Shown piece by piece: positions 63,275 through 64,000 of a stretch of 64,000 bases of DNA. The notes under the pieces are model-generated. The model was given only the letters and a program-made list of their open reading frames with translations. It was not told where the DNA came from and ran no database searches. The position numbers and the translations under genes were made by a program. The stretch is from Xenophilus aerolatus (lineage in GTDB: Bacteria > Pseudomonadota > Gammaproteobacteria > Burkholderiales > Burkholderiaceae_C), in the NCBI GenBank assembly GCA_029968055.1, contig JASCNX010000004.1:310001-374000 (forward strand), in the 5' to 3' direction. How positions within the stretch are numbered: position 1 is the first letter of the stretch; every line of letters starts with the position of its first letter.

Positions 63275-63634
63275 TCAGCCCCGGGCCCAGGGGCGGGGAC
63301 CGCCCATGACGTGGACGTGGAGATGGTGCACCTCCTGCCCGCCCTCGGCGCCGGTGTTGACCACCACGCGGAAGCCGCCGTCCGGATAGGGGTTGCAGCC
63401 CTGCTCGAGGGCCAGCTTCGGGGCCAGCGTCATGATGCGGCCCATGAGGCCTGCATCCTCGGGGGTGAGCTGCGCCATCGACGGGATGTGGCGCTTGGGC
63501 ACCAGCATGAAGTGCACCGGCGCCCAGGGCGCGATATCGTGAAAACCGAAGACTTCCTCGTCTTCGTACACCTTCTTCGAAGGAATCTTGCCTTCGATGA
63601 TCTTGCAGAAGATGCAGTTCGGGTCGGATACCAA
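63275..63634 (-). CDS. HIT family hydrolase (HinT-like)
   Basis: The 119-residue HIT protein begins SDPNCIFCKIIEGKIPSKKVYEDEEV after a TTG start. The histidine triad HHLHVHVMGG is intact near the C-terminus. HinT enzymes hydrolyse aminoacyl or phosphoramidate nucleotides. The start is TTG at 63634, with GGAG eight bases upstream; the frame extends further upstream but not in family style. It lies between the DUF4870 gene and tatA. Confidence 0.9.
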   Translation of the reverse strand: MVSDPNCIFCKIIEGKIPSKKVYEDEEVFGFHDIAPWAPVHFMLVPKRHIPSMAQLTPEDAGLMGRIMTLAPKLALEQGCNPYPDGGFRVVVNTGAEGGQEVHHLHVHVMGGPRPWARG

Positions 63635-63666
63635 GTGGGTGTCTCCAGGGTGGTCGGCGGGACTGT

Positions 63667-64000
63667 TCAGGCGTCCATGGGGCGGTTCGCGTTCATGCGG
63701 ACCATGCCCTTGACGATGCGGTAGAGGAACCACAGCGAAATCAGGCTCCAGGCGATCCAGCCGGGCACGAGCAGCAGCAGCCACAGCCACGAGGTGACCA
63801 GGTACAGAATGCCGGCCCACAGCACGGAGCGGATGCGCCAGCTGAAGTGCGAGGCCTGCCAGGTGCCGGCCGCGTCGTCGCGCTTGACGAAGTCGATCAG
63901 CAGCGCCACCAGCAGCAGCAGGATCGAGACCTGCGCGCCCGGCACCACGGCCGCGATGGCAACGACCAGGTGCAGGATGTAGCTGACCCAGCCGATGGTC
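63667..64000 (-). CDS. DUF4870-like membrane protein, N-terminus outside the window
   Basis: The open frame continues to the window edge: TIGWVSYILHLVVAIAAVVPG, then AQVSILLLLVALLIDFVKRDDAAGTWQASHF and two more hydrophobic stretches ending MVRMNANRPMDA. The pattern fits the small DUF4870-type membrane proteins found beside hisE and HIT genes in Burkholderiales. Its start codon lies beyond 64000. The function is unknown. Confidence 0.8.
   Translation of the reverse strand, partial: TIGWVSYILHLVVAIAAVVPGAQVSILLLLVALLIDFVKRDDAAGTWQASHFSWRIRSVLWAGILYLVTSWLWLLLLVPGWIAWSLISLWFLYRIVKGMVRMNANRPMDA

Overview
The window is a GC-rich (roughly two-thirds G+C) stretch of bacterial chromosome. Gene content and order point to a betaproteobacterium of the order Burkholderiales, most likely family Comamonadaceae (Variovorax/Acidovorax-like). 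The supporting blocks are secA-argJ-DUF815-NUDIX, sspB-sspA-petC-petB-petA, a DUF4870 gene with a HIT protein and tatA-tatB-tatC next to a DegS-like protease, ribF-ileS-lspA, rpmB-rpmG, and TctA/TctB/TctC transport genes. No phage, plasmid, integron, insertion sequence, CRISPR array or defence island was seen. No stretch longer than about 270 bases lacks a gene.

Layout. 1-6.1 kb: the N-terminal part of a Crp/Fnr regulator, trxB, the ribosomal pair rpmB-rpmG, a fatty acid desaturase, an RsmB-type methyltransferase, a DUF1653 gene and purN. 6.2-10.9 kb: a paired acyl-CoA dehydrogenase, a Tat-type lipoprotein hydrolase and an enoyl-CoA hydratase-like protein. 10.9-16.1 kb: an HNH endonuclease and ribF-ileS-lspA. 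16.3-23.7 kb: a LacI-type regulator with a perfect palindromic operator, a complete ABC importer, a GpdQ-like phosphodiesterase and a Na/Pi cotransporter. 23.8-30.2 kb: transporters, a LysR regulator, a lone receiver domain, a quinone reductase and an SDR protein. 30.3-35.2 kb: a gamma-glutamyltransferase-like enzyme with a TctC binding protein, then TctA/TctB. 35.3-38.4 kb: a tightly overlapping operon of a DNA glycosylase, a spermidine-synthase-like protein and a GspE/PilB-type ATPase. 38.5-45.2 kb: MscS, a secreted protein built of 11-residue LEA-like repeats, a TatD nuclease, and a PDZ-less HtrA protease followed by MoxR-DUF58-VWA. 45.3-52.2 kb: an SDR, the secA-argJ operon, a DUF721 gene and tRNA-Thr. 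52.2-64 kb: sspB/sspA, the cytochrome bc1 operon, mscL, an MFS-NIF3-pdxA operon, a DegS-like protease, tatCBA, a HIT protein and a DUF4870 protein.

Most of this is ordinary housekeeping chromosome, and I did not find a clearly new multi-gene system. The best leads are: (1) the LEA-like 11-mer repeat protein; (2) the LacI-controlled ABC importer with a GpdQ-type phosphodiesterase and a downstream Na/Pi carrier, which together look like an organophosphate scavenging locus; (3) several families of short dispersed repeats, two copies of which appear to have been absorbed into coding sequence; and (4) the glycosylase/SpeE-like/GspE overlapping operon. Functions come from motif reading and remembered family features; no database search was run.
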